Positions 8,541 to 16,739 of a stretch of 64,000 nt of DNA are shown here, piece by piece. This DNA is from Mycolicibacterium rufum. GTDB lineage: Bacteria > Actinomycetota > Actinomycetes > Mycobacteriales > Mycobacteriaceae. The stretch is from NCBI RefSeq assembly GCF_022374875.2, contig NZ_CP092427.2:5580001-5644000 (forward strand), written 5' to 3'. Positions within the stretch are counted from its first letter, which is position 1, and every line of letters starts with the position of its first letter. The notes under the pieces were generated by a model that saw nothing but the letters and a program-made list of their open reading frames with translations, was not told the DNA's origin and did not search any database. Position numbers and translations under genes: made by a program.

Positions 8541-8836
8541 GGCGATCCTCCCCGGTCGTGGAGCCACCGCACCGTGATCTCCTGCAGCGGTGCGGTGTTG
8601 AGGTAGTGGAACTTGTATCTGCCGTCACGGCGGGTTTCGACCAGCCCGGCGGCCTCGAGCACGTCGAGGTGCTGCGAGATCGCCTGGCGGGACGATCCCA
8701 GGCCGTGTCGGGTGGTCAGACGGGCCCGGATCTCGAAGAGGGTCTGGCCATCGCGCTCGGCCAGCTCATCGAGAATGGTGCGCCTGGTGGGGTCGGCCAG
8801 AGCCTTGAAGACGTCGGCCTTGAAGACGTCGCCCAC
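8537..8836 (-). CDS. ArsR family regulator with duplicated N-terminal pentapeptide
   Basis: A 99-residue winged helix-turn-helix protein (FKALADPTRRTILDELAERDGQTLFEI, then SRQAISQHLDVLEAAGLVETRRDGRYKFHYL). It has no Cys and no obvious metal site, so it belongs to the non-metal ArsR group that usually pairs with SRPBCC or VOC genes, as here. The N-terminus reads DVFKADVFKA, encoded by a 15-bp tandem duplication, which adds five residues before the canonical start of the fold. The GTG start has no ribosome binding site; it lies 5 nt behind a TATAGT hexamer, so the mRNA is probably leaderless. Confidence 0.85.
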   Translation of the reverse strand: MGDVFKADVFKALADPTRRTILDELAERDGQTLFEIRARLTTRHGLGSSRQAISQHLDVLEAAGLVETRRDGRYKFHYLNTAPLQEITVRWLHDRGGSP

Positions 8837-8841
8837 CTCGC

Positions 8842-8867
8842 GACTATAGGCAAGTGATCACTTGCCT
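8842..8867 (-). promoter_or_regulatory. ArsR operator (perfect 20-bp palindrome) abutting the -10 element
   Basis: AGGCAAGTGATCACTTGCCT at 8848-8867 is an exact 20-bp palindrome. On the minus strand it is followed at once by TATAGT (8847-8842), a good mycobacterial -10, and the arsR GTG comes 5 nt later. A repressor bound here would cover the spacer and -35 region, so autoregulation of the arsR-VOC unit is the natural reading. Confidence 0.75.
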
Positions 8868-8885
8868 GTCAATGGCGGGTGACGC

Positions 8886-9800
8886 TCACGCCGGATTCCC
8901 GTTCCGGTCGGGCCACTCGGCGAGCGTGCTGGCGGCCTCGGCCGTCGAGCGAAGGAAGTCCAGCAGCACGGCATCCGGATCGGTCGCGGTGCGCACGGCG
9001 CGGTAGGGGAGGACGTACTCGCCCAGGTCGGTGTCGAAGGAGGCCGCGGCGGGCGTCACGTCCCACTGCTCGAAGCCGGCGGGCTGCGGGTAGGCGTAGG
9101 AGTAGAAGACGCCTTCGTCGGCCCCTCCCGGCCAGTACCCGGCGCTGGACACCTCGTCGCTGTAGGCGTCGACCATCACGGAGTCCGGGCAGTTGGGGAC
9201 GCCGCCGGGATGCACCGGTGCGCTCCGTCCGGAGAATCGCGTGACCGCCAGGTCGAAGGCTCCCCAGAAGAAGTGCACGGGGCTGACCTTCCCGCGGAAG
9301 TCGGCGCGGAAGGCGGTGAAGACCCGATGCGCACTGACCAGCGACCGCCAGAACGCGTTCATCGCCTGCGGGTCGTAGCTCGCGTGGACGGTGTCGTCGG
9401 CGAACGGGATGACCTCAGGGAGCTCGACCGGAGTCCCGACGATCGGTATGTCGACGTCGAGGTCTGCGAGCAGACCGCGGAACTCGGCGTAGAAGTCCGC
9501 GACGGAACGCGGTTCGAGGGCCATGGACCGGTGCGTTCCGTCCGTGACGCGGAGGTGCAGACGGTGCTCGACGAAGTCGAACGTCACCTCGAACGCGCGC
9601 GGCGCATACGGGATCAGTGACGTGGTGAGTCCGGTGGCGGTGACGTAGAGCGGCACCTCCCACCAGTGGTTGATGTGCACGGTGGCCGCCATGCGCACCT
9701 TGCCGACGATCTGGGTCCACAGGTGCACGGTGTCGCGGGTGTCCTGCCAGCCGGCGAGGGGGAGTTCCGGCCAGGCGAGCGATGTCTGAGCGTCGGTCAT
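8886..9800 (-). CDS. DUF5996 family protein
   Basis: A 304-residue soluble protein with the sequence signature of DUF5996: WPELPLAGWQDTRDTVHLWTQIVGK at the start, HINHWWEVPLYVTATGLTT, PVHFFWGAFDLAVTRFSGR in the middle and DEGVFYSYAYPQPAG toward the end. The function of the family is not known to me; the many conserved Trp, Tyr and His residues suggest a binding or catalytic site. CAAGAT lies 6 nt before the ATG, compatible with a leaderless start, although GGAG is also close. It is divergent from the phosphotransferase at 9938. Confidence 0.8.
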   Translation of the reverse strand: MTDAQTSLAWPELPLAGWQDTRDTVHLWTQIVGKVRMAATVHINHWWEVPLYVTATGLTTSLIPYAPRAFEVTFDFVEHRLHLRVTDGTHRSMALEPRSVADFYAEFRGLLADLDVDIPIVGTPVELPEVIPFADDTVHASYDPQAMNAFWRSLVSAHRVFTAFRADFRGKVSPVHFFWGAFDLAVTRFSGRSAPVHPGGVPNCPDSVMVDAYSDEVSSAGYWPGGADEGVFYSYAYPQPAGFEQWDVTPAAASFDTDLGEYVLPYRAVRTATDPDAVLLDFLRSTAEAASTLAEWPDRNGNPA

Positions 9801-9925
9801 GGCTCCATCTTGGTCGAGGTGTGCGCCGGCAGCGCCGGAACCGGGTGCAGAGGTCCTTCCGTCCCGTCGAGTTGACGGCCGTCAATGTGTTGTCGGATGT
9901 GCCCGCCCGGTCGGGTCGGCTGCTC

Positions 9926-9931
9926 TACATT
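9926..9931 (+). promoter_or_regulatory. -10 element TACATT of a probably leaderless gene
   Basis: TACATT ends 6 nt before ATG 9938, and there is no ribosome binding site. This places the transcription start on or next to the start codon and decides the start in favour of 9938 over the longer frame to 9782. Confidence 0.5.
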
Positions 9932-9937
9932 GGCCGA

Positions 9938-11926
9938 ATGTCCTCGCCGCGTCCGCCGCTCATCGAAAGCCCCGCCGATCTGACCGCCGAGTGGCTCACC
10001 ACCGCCCTGGGCCGCGGCACCGTCGCCGACTTCAGCGTCACCCGCATCGGCACCGGGCAGATGAGCGAGTGCTACCGCGTCGCCCTCGATTACGCCGACG
10101 GTGAACAGGGTCCGGCGTCGGTGGTGCTCAAGGTGGCGGCGGCCGATCCGAGCAGCCGTCAGACCGGCCTGGCGATGGGGCTCTACGAACGCGAGGTGCG
10201 CTTCTACTCCGACATCGCGCCGGGGCTCGGCGGCCCCGTCGCCCCCTGTCACCATGCGGCCTACGATCCGGCGACCGGCGTCTTCGATCTGCTCCTCGAC
10301 GACGCGGCCCCGGCCACCGTCGGAGACGAGATCCGCGGCGCCAGCGGCGAACAGGCCGCCTTGGCGCTGCGCCAGCTCGGGCTGGTGCACGGCCCGCTGC
10401 TGGGCGACGAGGCGCTGGCCGGTGCGGAGTGGATCAACCGGGAGTCGCCGGTCAACCAGGGCCTGATGAGTGCGCTCTATGCCGGCTTCATCGACCGGTA
10501 TCGCGATCAGGTGGCGCCCGAACACCGAGAGGTGTGCGAGCGGTTCGTGGCCTCCTTCGACGCCTACTCCGCCGCAGAGGACACCGCCGGCGGCCGCCGT
10601 GGACTGGTCCACGGCGACTACCGACTGGACAACATGCTGTTCGGGCAGGACGGCGCCGATCGGCCGCTGACCGTGGTGGACTGGCAGACCGTCACCTGGG
10701 GTCCGGCGTTCACCGACGTCGCCTACTTCCTCGGGTGCGCGCTGCCGACCGAGCAACGGCGCGCCCACTACGACGACCTGCTCGCCGCCTACCACGAGGC
10801 ACTGGGACCCGCCGCGGGCGTCACCCTCGACGAGGTCCGCGAGGGTGTGCGCCGGCAGAGCTTCTTTGGTGTGCTGATGGCGATCGTGTCGCCGATGCTC
10901 GTTGCGCAGACCGAGCGCGGCGACGAGATGTTCATGGCGATGATCGCCCGGCATTGCCAACACGTGCTCGACACCGACGCACTGTCGCTGCTGCCGGCGC
11001 CCTCGACCCCCGAGCCCCTGCAGCCGGAGGCGTCCGACGAGGGTCGCCACCCGCCGACCGACGAACCGCTGTGGAGCGAGAGTTGGTACTTCGACTTCGC
11101 CGACGCGGCCCAGCGCGTCGGCGGCTGGATCCGCCTCGGGATCATCCCGAACCAGGGACATGCGTGGATCAACGGTCTGCTGTGCGGACCGGGTATGCCG
11201 ACCGTCGCGGTGCTCGATTTCGAGGCCCCGCTGCCGCAGGATCACACCCGGGTGCGGTCCGAGACCGCCGAACTCGCCATGGACGTCGTCGAACCCCTTG
11301 CGGTGTACCGTGTCTCGCTGCATGGCCGAGGCGCGGCGTATGACGATCCCGCGGCGCTGCTGCGCGGTGAGACGGGACGTCCCGTGGAGCTGACGATGGA
11401 CCTGACGTGGACGACCGTCGGCGCCGCCTACCAGTACCGGGTGTCGCCCCGCTATGAGATCCCGTGCCAGGTGACCGGCACGGTGACCGTGGACGGGCAG
11501 CCGTATGCATTCACCGATGTGGTAGGGCAGCGCGACCATTCGTGGGCGTCGCGTGACTGGTGGAGCATGGACTGGGTGTGGAGCGCGCTGCATCTGGACG
11601 ATGGCACGCATCTGCACGGGGTCGACATCCGCATCCCCGGAGCGCCGCCGTTGTCGGTCGGCTATGAGCAGAGCCCGGGCGGCCCGCTGGTGGAGCTCGC
11701 CACGGTTGACGCGCGAGAAACCATGTGGGACAACGAGTTACCGATCTCCGGGGAGGTCGTCTACGGCGACCTCGGCGCGACGGTCACGGTCCTCGGGCAC
11801 GCACCTGTGTTGCTCACCTCGCCGGACGGCCGGCTGAGCCGGTTCCCTCGAGCGTGGGGATCCGTGGTCACCTCCGACGGACGCACGGGCGTCGGCTGGA
11901 TCGAGTGGAACCGCAGCCAGGGCTGA
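9938..11926 (+). CDS. Phosphotransferase (APH/EcKL-like kinase) fused to DUF7064-type C-terminal region
   Basis: The 662-residue protein has two parts. Residues 1 to about 345 are an aminoglycoside-phosphotransferase-like kinase: HGDYRLDNMLF near residue 225 supplies the catalytic Asp and Asn, and VVDWQTVTWGP near 245 the metal-binding Asp. Residues about 375-660 form a beta-rich region (WYFDFADAAQRVGGWIRLGIIPNQ, GQRDHSWASRDWWSMDW) of the DUF7064/7065 type found in lipid-related actinobacterial proteins. The target small molecule is unknown. It is a single gene between divergent and convergent neighbours, with a leaderless-type promoter. Confidence 0.8.
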   Translation: MSSPRPPLIESPADLTAEWLTTALGRGTVADFSVTRIGTGQMSECYRVALDYADGEQGPASVVLKVAAADPSSRQTGLAMGLYEREVRFYSDIAPGLGGPVAPCHHAAYDPATGVFDLLLDDAAPATVGDEIRGASGEQAALALRQLGLVHGPLLGDEALAGAEWINRESPVNQGLMSALYAGFIDRYRDQVAPEHREVCERFVASFDAYSAAEDTAGGRRGLVHGDYRLDNMLFGQDGADRPLTVVDWQTVTWGPAFTDVAYFLGCALPTEQRRAHYDDLLAAYHEALGPAAGVTLDEVREGVRRQSFFGVLMAIVSPMLVAQTERGDEMFMAMIARHCQHVLDTDALSLLPAPSTPEPLQPEASDEGRHPPTDEPLWSESWYFDFADAAQRVGGWIRLGIIPNQGHAWINGLLCGPGMPTVAVLDFEAPLPQDHTRVRSETAELAMDVVEPLAVYRVSLHGRGAAYDDPAALLRGETGRPVELTMDLTWTTVGAAYQYRVSPRYEIPCQVTGTVTVDGQPYAFTDVVGQRDHSWASRDWWSMDWVWSALHLDDGTHLHGVDIRIPGAPPLSVGYEQSPGGPLVELATVDARETMWDNELPISGEVVYGDLGATVTVLGHAPVLLTSPDGRLSRFPRAWGSVVTSDGRTGVGWIEWNRSQG

Positions 11927-11976
11927 TTCCGGTCACGAAGCCGTCTAGCTCACCCGCTGACCTATCATGGCCGAGC

Positions 11977-13368
11977 TCACACAGTGTTCTGGACCGCGCG
12001 TGACGCGGCATGCTGGAGCTGTCCGTACGCCTGGCGCGTGTGTTCGGCGAGCGCGGGCACATCGCCGATCGCGGCGCTGTTCGCGACGAACCCGAAATCC
12101 ATGTGTCCGCAGTACGAGCTCAACGTCATGTTCAGGCCGATCGCGGCGGCCAGCGCCGACACGGGGAAGATGCCGGTGAGCGCCGCGCCGTTGAGGTAAC
12201 GGGTGTCGTTGCTGCCCGGCACATTCGAGATGACCAGGTTGCACGCCGGGCGACCCACGCGGTCGAGATGAGTCGATGCGCCGGCGCCCGCGAGGGCGAC
12301 CAGCGCGACGGCGTAGGTCATCGCCGCGTCGGTCGACAGAGCCCCGAGTTCCTTCTTGGCGGTGGCGACCGAATGGGCCACCTGGTGCAGCCTGTCGGTC
12401 ATCGTCGCCTCCGGTTGCCCGAGGCGGACGAACATCGCCGAGACCTTGGTGCCCACGGTGATGTCGCCGTCTCCGCGCAGCGACACCGGACACATCGCGA
12501 TGAGTTCGTGGGCGTAGGCCTGATCCGTCTCACGCAGGTAGGCGTGCAGACCGTGGTCGATCACGGCGGCCGCGACATCGTTGAGCGTCGCGCCGTGGTG
12601 GTGGGCGATCCGGTGCATCTCCTCCAGCGGCAGTGAGAGGGTGGCGAAGCCGCGGGCCTGCTGCAAGGGTGCGTTGGTCGGGGCGCGGCCGGCGACGAAC
12701 GGCAGACTGCCCTCCACATGCGCGCCGAGTGCCGCGCTGAGCGCCTTGCGCACAGCGCCGCGCGAGATCTGGTTCACCGCACCGACTTGCGTGAGCACTC
12801 CGTGCACGGCATCGGAGAGGCGCCGCAGCGCCGGCGGTGGCGCCGTGGAGGACGGCGGCGGACCGGGCAACGCGAACGCGGGCGCCGGGATGGCGTCGTC
12901 GGGGGACAGGCTCAGACCGTCGTACAGTCTCTTGAGACCGGACACGCCGTCGATGATGCTGTGGTGGGTCTTGGTGTAGATCGCGAATCGGCGGCCAGGG
13001 ACCCCGTCGATGATCCAGCACCGCCACAGTGGCCGGTTGCGGTCGAGCATCGGTTCGTGCAGGTCGGCGACGAGGTGCAGCAGATCGTCGTAGGAACTCC
13101 CGGCCGGCAGCGACAGGTGCTGGACGTGGTAGTGCGGATCCCAGGTCTGCACGTCACGGAAGTGCGGCATGCCGGCGCCGAGGAGTTCCGGCACGTAGGT
13201 GAAGGGCGGTCGAGGCCGGCGGCTGCGGTAGTCCGCGACCACCTCCGAGACCAGAGTTCGCCGGCGGGGCGGCTTCTGGAACAGCATCAGCGCTCCGACG
13301 TGCGTGGTACCGCCCGGGGTCTCCATCAGCAGCCAGGCGAGGTCGAGCGGGGGAATGGCCGTGCTCAT
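11977..13368 (-). CDS. WS/DGAT-type wax ester/triacylglycerol acyltransferase
   Basis: A 463-residue member of the wax ester synthase/acyl-CoA:diacylglycerol acyltransferase family. The catalytic motif HHSIIDG lies at residues 135-141, preceded by NRPLWRCWIIDG, and the C-terminal WS_DGAT_C domain has NLVISNVPGSNDTRYLNGA and the late block GLNMTLSSYCGHMDFGFV. It should acylate alcohols or diacylglycerol to make neutral storage lipid at the membrane or lipid droplet. A GGAGG site precedes ATG 13368. Mycobacteria carry many paralogues, so the exact substrate is open. Confidence 0.9.
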   Translation of the reverse strand: MSTAIPPLDLAWLLMETPGGTTHVGALMLFQKPPRRRTLVSEVVADYRSRRPRPPFTYVPELLGAGMPHFRDVQTWDPHYHVQHLSLPAGSSYDDLLHLVADLHEPMLDRNRPLWRCWIIDGVPGRRFAIYTKTHHSIIDGVSGLKRLYDGLSLSPDDAIPAPAFALPGPPPSSTAPPPALRRLSDAVHGVLTQVGAVNQISRGAVRKALSAALGAHVEGSLPFVAGRAPTNAPLQQARGFATLSLPLEEMHRIAHHHGATLNDVAAAVIDHGLHAYLRETDQAYAHELIAMCPVSLRGDGDITVGTKVSAMFVRLGQPEATMTDRLHQVAHSVATAKKELGALSTDAAMTYAVALVALAGAGASTHLDRVGRPACNLVISNVPGSNDTRYLNGAALTGIFPVSALAAAIGLNMTLSSYCGHMDFGFVANSAAIGDVPALAEHTRQAYGQLQHAASRAVQNTV

Positions 13369-13470
13369 CGTGGTGTACCTCCACTTCGGGCCACACCCCG
13401 CAGCGCAGAGTGTGCCCGAACCGCGCCGTGCGCGCAGCAGATCGGCGACGGAACGGGTGACGTCCTGCCG

Positions 13471-14127
13471 TCAGCCCGGCCGCGACATCTCGAACCGTGG
13501 GCCGATCTCGAAGTACGTCGCCGGGCCACCGCCCCGCAAGATGGGCTGGGGGCCTGCGGTGTCGTAGACCCCGTCGACCAGGCAGTCGCGGTCGATGTGG
13601 ACGGCGACGACCTCGCCGAGCACCAGCCACGTGTCGATGTCGGCGCCGGCGGCGTCGCGGAGCCGGATCAGCTGGGACAGTCGGCACTCGAAGTTCACCG
13701 GACTCTCCCGCACGCGTGGCGGGGCGACCGCGACCGAGTCCACGGGGGTGAGACTGCCGAGGTCGTACTCGTCGACGTCCGTATCGACCATGGCCGCGGT
13801 CTCGTTCATGGCGTGAGCCAGGGGCCGTGTCGCGAGGTTCCACACGAACTCGCCCGTCGCCTCGACGTTGGCGACGCTGTCCTTCCATCCGATGGAGGCG
13901 AACCCGATCACCGGTGGCTGGTAATTGAATCCGTTGAAGAAGCTGTAGGGCGCCAGATTGCGGACGCCGTCGGCGCTCAGCGTGGAGATCCAGCCGATCG
14001 GGCGGGGCCCGACGACGGCGTTGAACGGATCGTGGGGCAGTCCGGTTCCGTCCGCGGTTCGGTAGAAATGGGCGTCGGGGAGGGCCAACGGTGTCTCCGA
14101 TCTTCCGGTGCGGCTGTTCTGGGGCAC
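13471..14127 (-). CDS. Flavin reductase family protein (FMN-binding split barrel)
   Basis: A 218-residue FMN-binding protein with the flavin reductase-like motif PRPIGWISTLSADGVRNLAPYSFFNGFNYQPP near residues 40-70, then FVWNLATRPLAHAMN and FECRLSQLIRL. Members bind FMN and either supply reduced flavin or act as small oxidoreductases. The GTG start gives the expected short N-terminal extension. It lies in line with, and 33 nt downstream of, the GNAT gene on the same strand, so cotranscription is possible but not required. Confidence 0.85.
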   Translation of the reverse strand: MPQNSRTGRSETPLALPDAHFYRTADGTGLPHDPFNAVVGPRPIGWISTLSADGVRNLAPYSFFNGFNYQPPVIGFASIGWKDSVANVEATGEFVWNLATRPLAHAMNETAAMVDTDVDEYDLGSLTPVDSVAVAPPRVRESPVNFECRLSQLIRLRDAAGADIDTWLVLGEVVAVHIDRDCLVDGVYDTAGPQPILRGGGPATYFEIGPRFEMSRPG

Positions 14128-14160
14128 GCCACAGCGATTCTCATCCGCCGCGAGCCTCGC

Positions 14161-14667
14161 TCAACGGCCGGCGAACTTCGACAGATACAGCCACGTCGGC
14201 CGGTATCCGCGTCGCTCATAGAGTCGCAGGGCGTCGTCGTTGCCGGCCAGTGCACCCAGCACGATGTCGGCGGCGCCCACCGCACCCAGGTGTTCCTCGA
14301 GCCGCCGCAACAGTTCGGAGCCGAGGCCGCTGCCACGGAAATCGGGTGACACGCTCAGTGACTCGATCTCGCCGATGCGTGGTCCCGTCACCCAGGTGTC
14401 GGGGATCCAGCTGTCCTCGACCGCCATCACGTGCGCGAGCCCATAGCCGATGAGCTCGTTGCCGCTCGACGCGAGCAGCAGGAGCGTGTCGGGGTCGGCG
14501 AGCACCCGAGCGTAGAGGGTGCGGCGCACGCGCCACGTCTCGGCGTCGGTCACATAGGGCGCGAGCTCGGGCATGCTCTCGACGTGGCGGTGGTGCACCG
14601 CGACCCACAACGGTTCCAGTGCGTCGAGATCGGCCGGGCCGCCGACGCCGATCTCCCATTCCGCCAT
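14161..14667 (-). CDS. GNAT family N-acetyltransferase
   Basis: A 168-residue GNAT protein. The acetyl-CoA binding segment is IESLSVSPDFRGSGLGSELLRRLEEHL (motif A, RGSGLG) and the C-terminal part AALRLYERRGYRPTWLYLSKF type block (DDALRLYERRGYRPTW) is motif B. The substrate is unknown. ATG 14667 lies 6 nt behind TACCGT, so it is probably leaderless, and this supports the chosen start. It is divergent from the whiB gene at 14862. Confidence 0.85.
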   Translation of the reverse strand: MAEWEIGVGGPADLDALEPLWVAVHHRHVESMPELAPYVTDAETWRVRRTLYARVLADPDTLLLLASSGNELIGYGLAHVMAVEDSWIPDTWVTGPRIGEIESLSVSPDFRGSGLGSELLRRLEEHLGAVGAADIVLGALAGNDDALRLYERRGYRPTWLYLSKFAGR

Positions 14668-14673
14668 GCGACG

Positions 14674-14679
14674 ACGGTA
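14674..14679 (-). promoter_or_regulatory. -10 element TACCGT of the GNAT gene
   Basis: On the minus strand TACCGT is followed by 6 nt and then ATG 14667 with no ribosome binding site, the leaderless arrangement seen repeatedly in this window. Confidence 0.45.
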
Positions 14680-14861
14680 TGCCGCCCATGTCGTGGCGAC
14701 AACTGGATTCGTCCGTGGGCGCGTACCGGGGCGACGAGGGAAGGCGCGCCAGGGGGCGAAGGTCCCGAAAAGTGAAGTACTTGGATACTGAGGACACGCC
14801 GTTGCGGCGGTCTAGCGTTTGCTCTGGTGAGTCTCCGGGACGCCGGACAGGGGGAGAGCGC

Positions 14862-15164
14862 ATGACGATTCTCGACGACGAGCGCCTGCAGTGGGTGTCG
14901 CAAGCGCGATGCCGGGATTTCGATCCGGACGAACTGTTCGTTCGCGGGGCCGCGCAGAGACAGGCCGTGCTCATCTGCCGCCACTGTCCCGTCGTGAACC
15001 AGTGCGCCGCCGAGGCCCTCGACAACCGATTGGAGTTCGGCGTCTGGGGCGGGATGACCGAGCGACAGCGCCGAGCGCTGCTGAAAACCAATCCGAATGT
15101 GACGTCGTGGGCTGAGTACTTTGCCGCGCACCGCACCACGCGGGCCGGCAGTCGGCCCGCCTAG
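14862..15164 (+). CDS. WhiB family iron-sulfur regulator (WhiB4-like)
   Basis: The 100-residue protein has the four WhiB cysteines at residues 17, 39, 42 and 48 (C-x21-C-x2-C-x5-C) and the GVWGG turn followed by MTERQRRALLK. The stretch FVRGAAQRQAVLICRHCPV is close to M. tuberculosis WhiB4, which senses oxidants through its [4Fe-4S] cluster and binds DNA. It lacks the long N-terminal extension of WhiB4 and is not beside ponA2, so it may be a paralogue rather than the orthologue. A GGGGGAGAG site precedes ATG 14862. Confidence 0.9.
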   Translation: MTILDDERLQWVSQARCRDFDPDELFVRGAAQRQAVLICRHCPVVNQCAAEALDNRLEFGVWGGMTERQRRALLKTNPNVTSWAEYFAAHRTTRAGSRPA

Positions 15165-15200
15165 CGGCCCATCCGGGCTCTCTCAACCGCGCCCTGTTCG

Positions 15201-16397
15201 TCACATGAGCTTGTGCGGGGTGCCCGGCTTTCCGTTGGCGCCGTTGCGCCCGAGCTTTCCTCCGGCTCCGCCGATCCCTGCCGCGCCGCCCTTGGCCGTG
15301 CCGGACGTGGTGGCGTCGCCGCCGTCGCCACCGTCACCACCCTTGCCGGTCAGACCGGTCGAGTCCCCGCCGTGACCGCCGGCGCCGCCGGTCGCCGAGC
15401 CTTTGCCGGTCGATGCGCTGCCGCCGTTGCCGCCCTTGCCGCCCTGAGCCGACTGTCCGGCCTCGCCGCCGTTGCCGCCCCTACCGCCCGTGGCCGTGGA
15501 GTCGCCGGCCGCGGTGGCCGTCCCGCCGATGCCGCCGGAACCGCCGGTGCCACCGACGGACGACACGCCCCCGGCGCCGCCGGCGCCACCGACGGCCGCA
15601 CCGCCCGTGCCGCTCGTCGCTGTGCCGCCGTCTCCGCCCCGTCCACCGATACCCCGAGCCGCATGGTTCAGGCCGCCTTCGCCGCCGGAGCCGCCGTTGG
15701 CGCCTCCGTTCACCGACGTGGCGTTGCCGCCCCGGCCGCCGGCGCCGGCGTGGCCGCCGAACGTCCCTCCCGCGCCGCCCGCGCCGCCGGCGCCGCCCGT
15801 GGCGTCGCCTTCGTTGACGGTGGTGGTGGCCGGGTTGTCGGCGACGGAGTTCGTGACGTCAGCGCCGGCGCCGCCGTCGCCGCCGTTCCCGAAGAAGCCG
15901 GCGTCTCCGCCCGCGCCGCCGGCGCCTCCGTTGATTCCCGCCTGACCGGCGCCGCCGTCGCCACCGTTCCCGAAGTAGAGGCCGGCTTTGCCTCCGGAAC
16001 CTCCGTTCGCCCCGTTGCCGCCATCACCCCCGAGGAAGCCGCCGTTCTGGCCGTCGCACGCGGTTCCGCTGCAGTCCGCGGGCGCGTCGGCGCCGTTACC
16101 GATGAGCCAGCCATCGGGTCCGATGATCGGACGCAACGATGTCGACGACGCATGCGCGGCGCTACCTGCCGTCACATGGTTCGCGCCGCCCAGACAGTCC
16201 GCGCCCACGACCGCGCAGTCCTGGCTGGTCGACGCCAGTTGCACCTCGTAGGTGACAGCCGGCGCCGCATGGCTCGGTCCCAGAGACAGAGCGCCGGCGC
16301 AGGCCATCGCCGCACCCGCGACACCGGCGATGACGGCGGATTTCACGGAGATGCGCATCGGTGTCGAGCACGTCGAGGCGCGGCAGTATTCGGGCAA
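15201..16397 (-). CDS. Secreted PGRS-like glycine-rich repeat protein without a PE domain
   Basis: The 398-residue protein has a Sec signal peptide ([21 protein letters not shown] then SHA-A) after a long n-region. A segment of about 90 residues follows, with four Cys ([15 protein letters not shown]) and [16 protein letters not shown]. The rest, to the C-terminus, is GGxGG/NGG repeats ([22 protein letters not shown]). The repeat and the GWLIGNG linker match PE_PGRS proteins, but the PE domain is replaced by the signal peptide. A clean AAGGAG lies 8 nt before TTG 16397, which supports that start over ATG 16358. Function unknown; surface exposure likely. Confidence 0.8.
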   Translation of the reverse strand: MPEYCRASTCSTPMRISVKSAVIAGVAGAAMACAGALSLGPSHAAPAVTYEVQLASTSQDCAVVGADCLGGANHVTAGSAAHASSTSLRPIIGPDGWLIGNGADAPADCSGTACDGQNGGFLGGDGGNGANGGSGGKAGLYFGNGGDGGAGQAGINGGAGGAGGDAGFFGNGGDGGAGADVTNSVADNPATTTVNEGDATGGAGGAGGAGGTFGGHAGAGGRGGNATSVNGGANGGSGGEGGLNHAARGIGGRGGDGGTATSGTGGAAVGGAGGAGGVSSVGGTGGSGGIGGTATAAGDSTATGGRGGNGGEAGQSAQGGKGGNGGSASTGKGSATGGAGGHGGDSTGLTGKGGDGGDGGDATTSGTAKGGAAGIGGAGGKLGRNGANGKPGTPHKLM

Positions 16398-16739
16398 GGG
16401 AGTGTCTCCTTGTGACTCGGGAGCGGAACGTAGGACAGCGTGAGGCGTCCGTGCCGGGCATCGCAGTGGCTGCTGTTGTTCGAGCGTCGAGACCGAATTT
16501 AACGCGGTCGGAGATGAGGAGCCTTGTCTCCAAGGACAATCACAGCCAACTCATGGCCGGTGACAGGCTTGCTCGATGCGGGTCTCTGCGGACGTGCGCT
16601 GTGCGCGTGCGCCTCCTGGGGCCATACGTCTTCCCATCTGACTTGCGAATAGCGATGTAAGAAAACGCATTTCGCTCTGTCTACCGCCGCGGTAGATCAA
16701 AAGCATTGTCGGACAGTGATGTCACGTGACCGCTTCCTG
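16398..16739. other. Intergenic region with two palindromes
   Basis: No gene is supported here. TCTACCGC-C-GCGGTAGA at 16680-16696 is an inverted repeat with 8-bp arms, and GTCACGTGAC at 16721-16730 is a perfect 10-bp palindrome; TGTCGGACA between them is a third small dyad. They lie just beyond the stop of the minus-strand methyltransferase, so the first may act as a weak terminator, but no T-run follows. The right part of the PGRS-like gene promoter must also lie in this region. Confidence 0.4.

Noticed and set aside
9797..11617. A 606-codon minus-strand frame opposite the phosphotransferase
   Set aside because: Composition is typical of a GC-rich shadow (Arg, Gly, His, Val) with no motif, while the plus strand shows kinase motifs.
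12718..14349. A 543-codon plus-strand frame across the WS/DGAT and flavin reductase genes
   Set aside because: It spans two recognisable minus-strand genes and shows no family resemblance.
15213..16415. A 400-codon plus-strand Ala/Gly/Arg-rich frame and Pro-rich frames opposite the PGRS-like gene
   Set aside because: They are the complement of GGC/GGN repeats read on the other strand. The minus-strand product has a signal peptide and a ribosome binding site.
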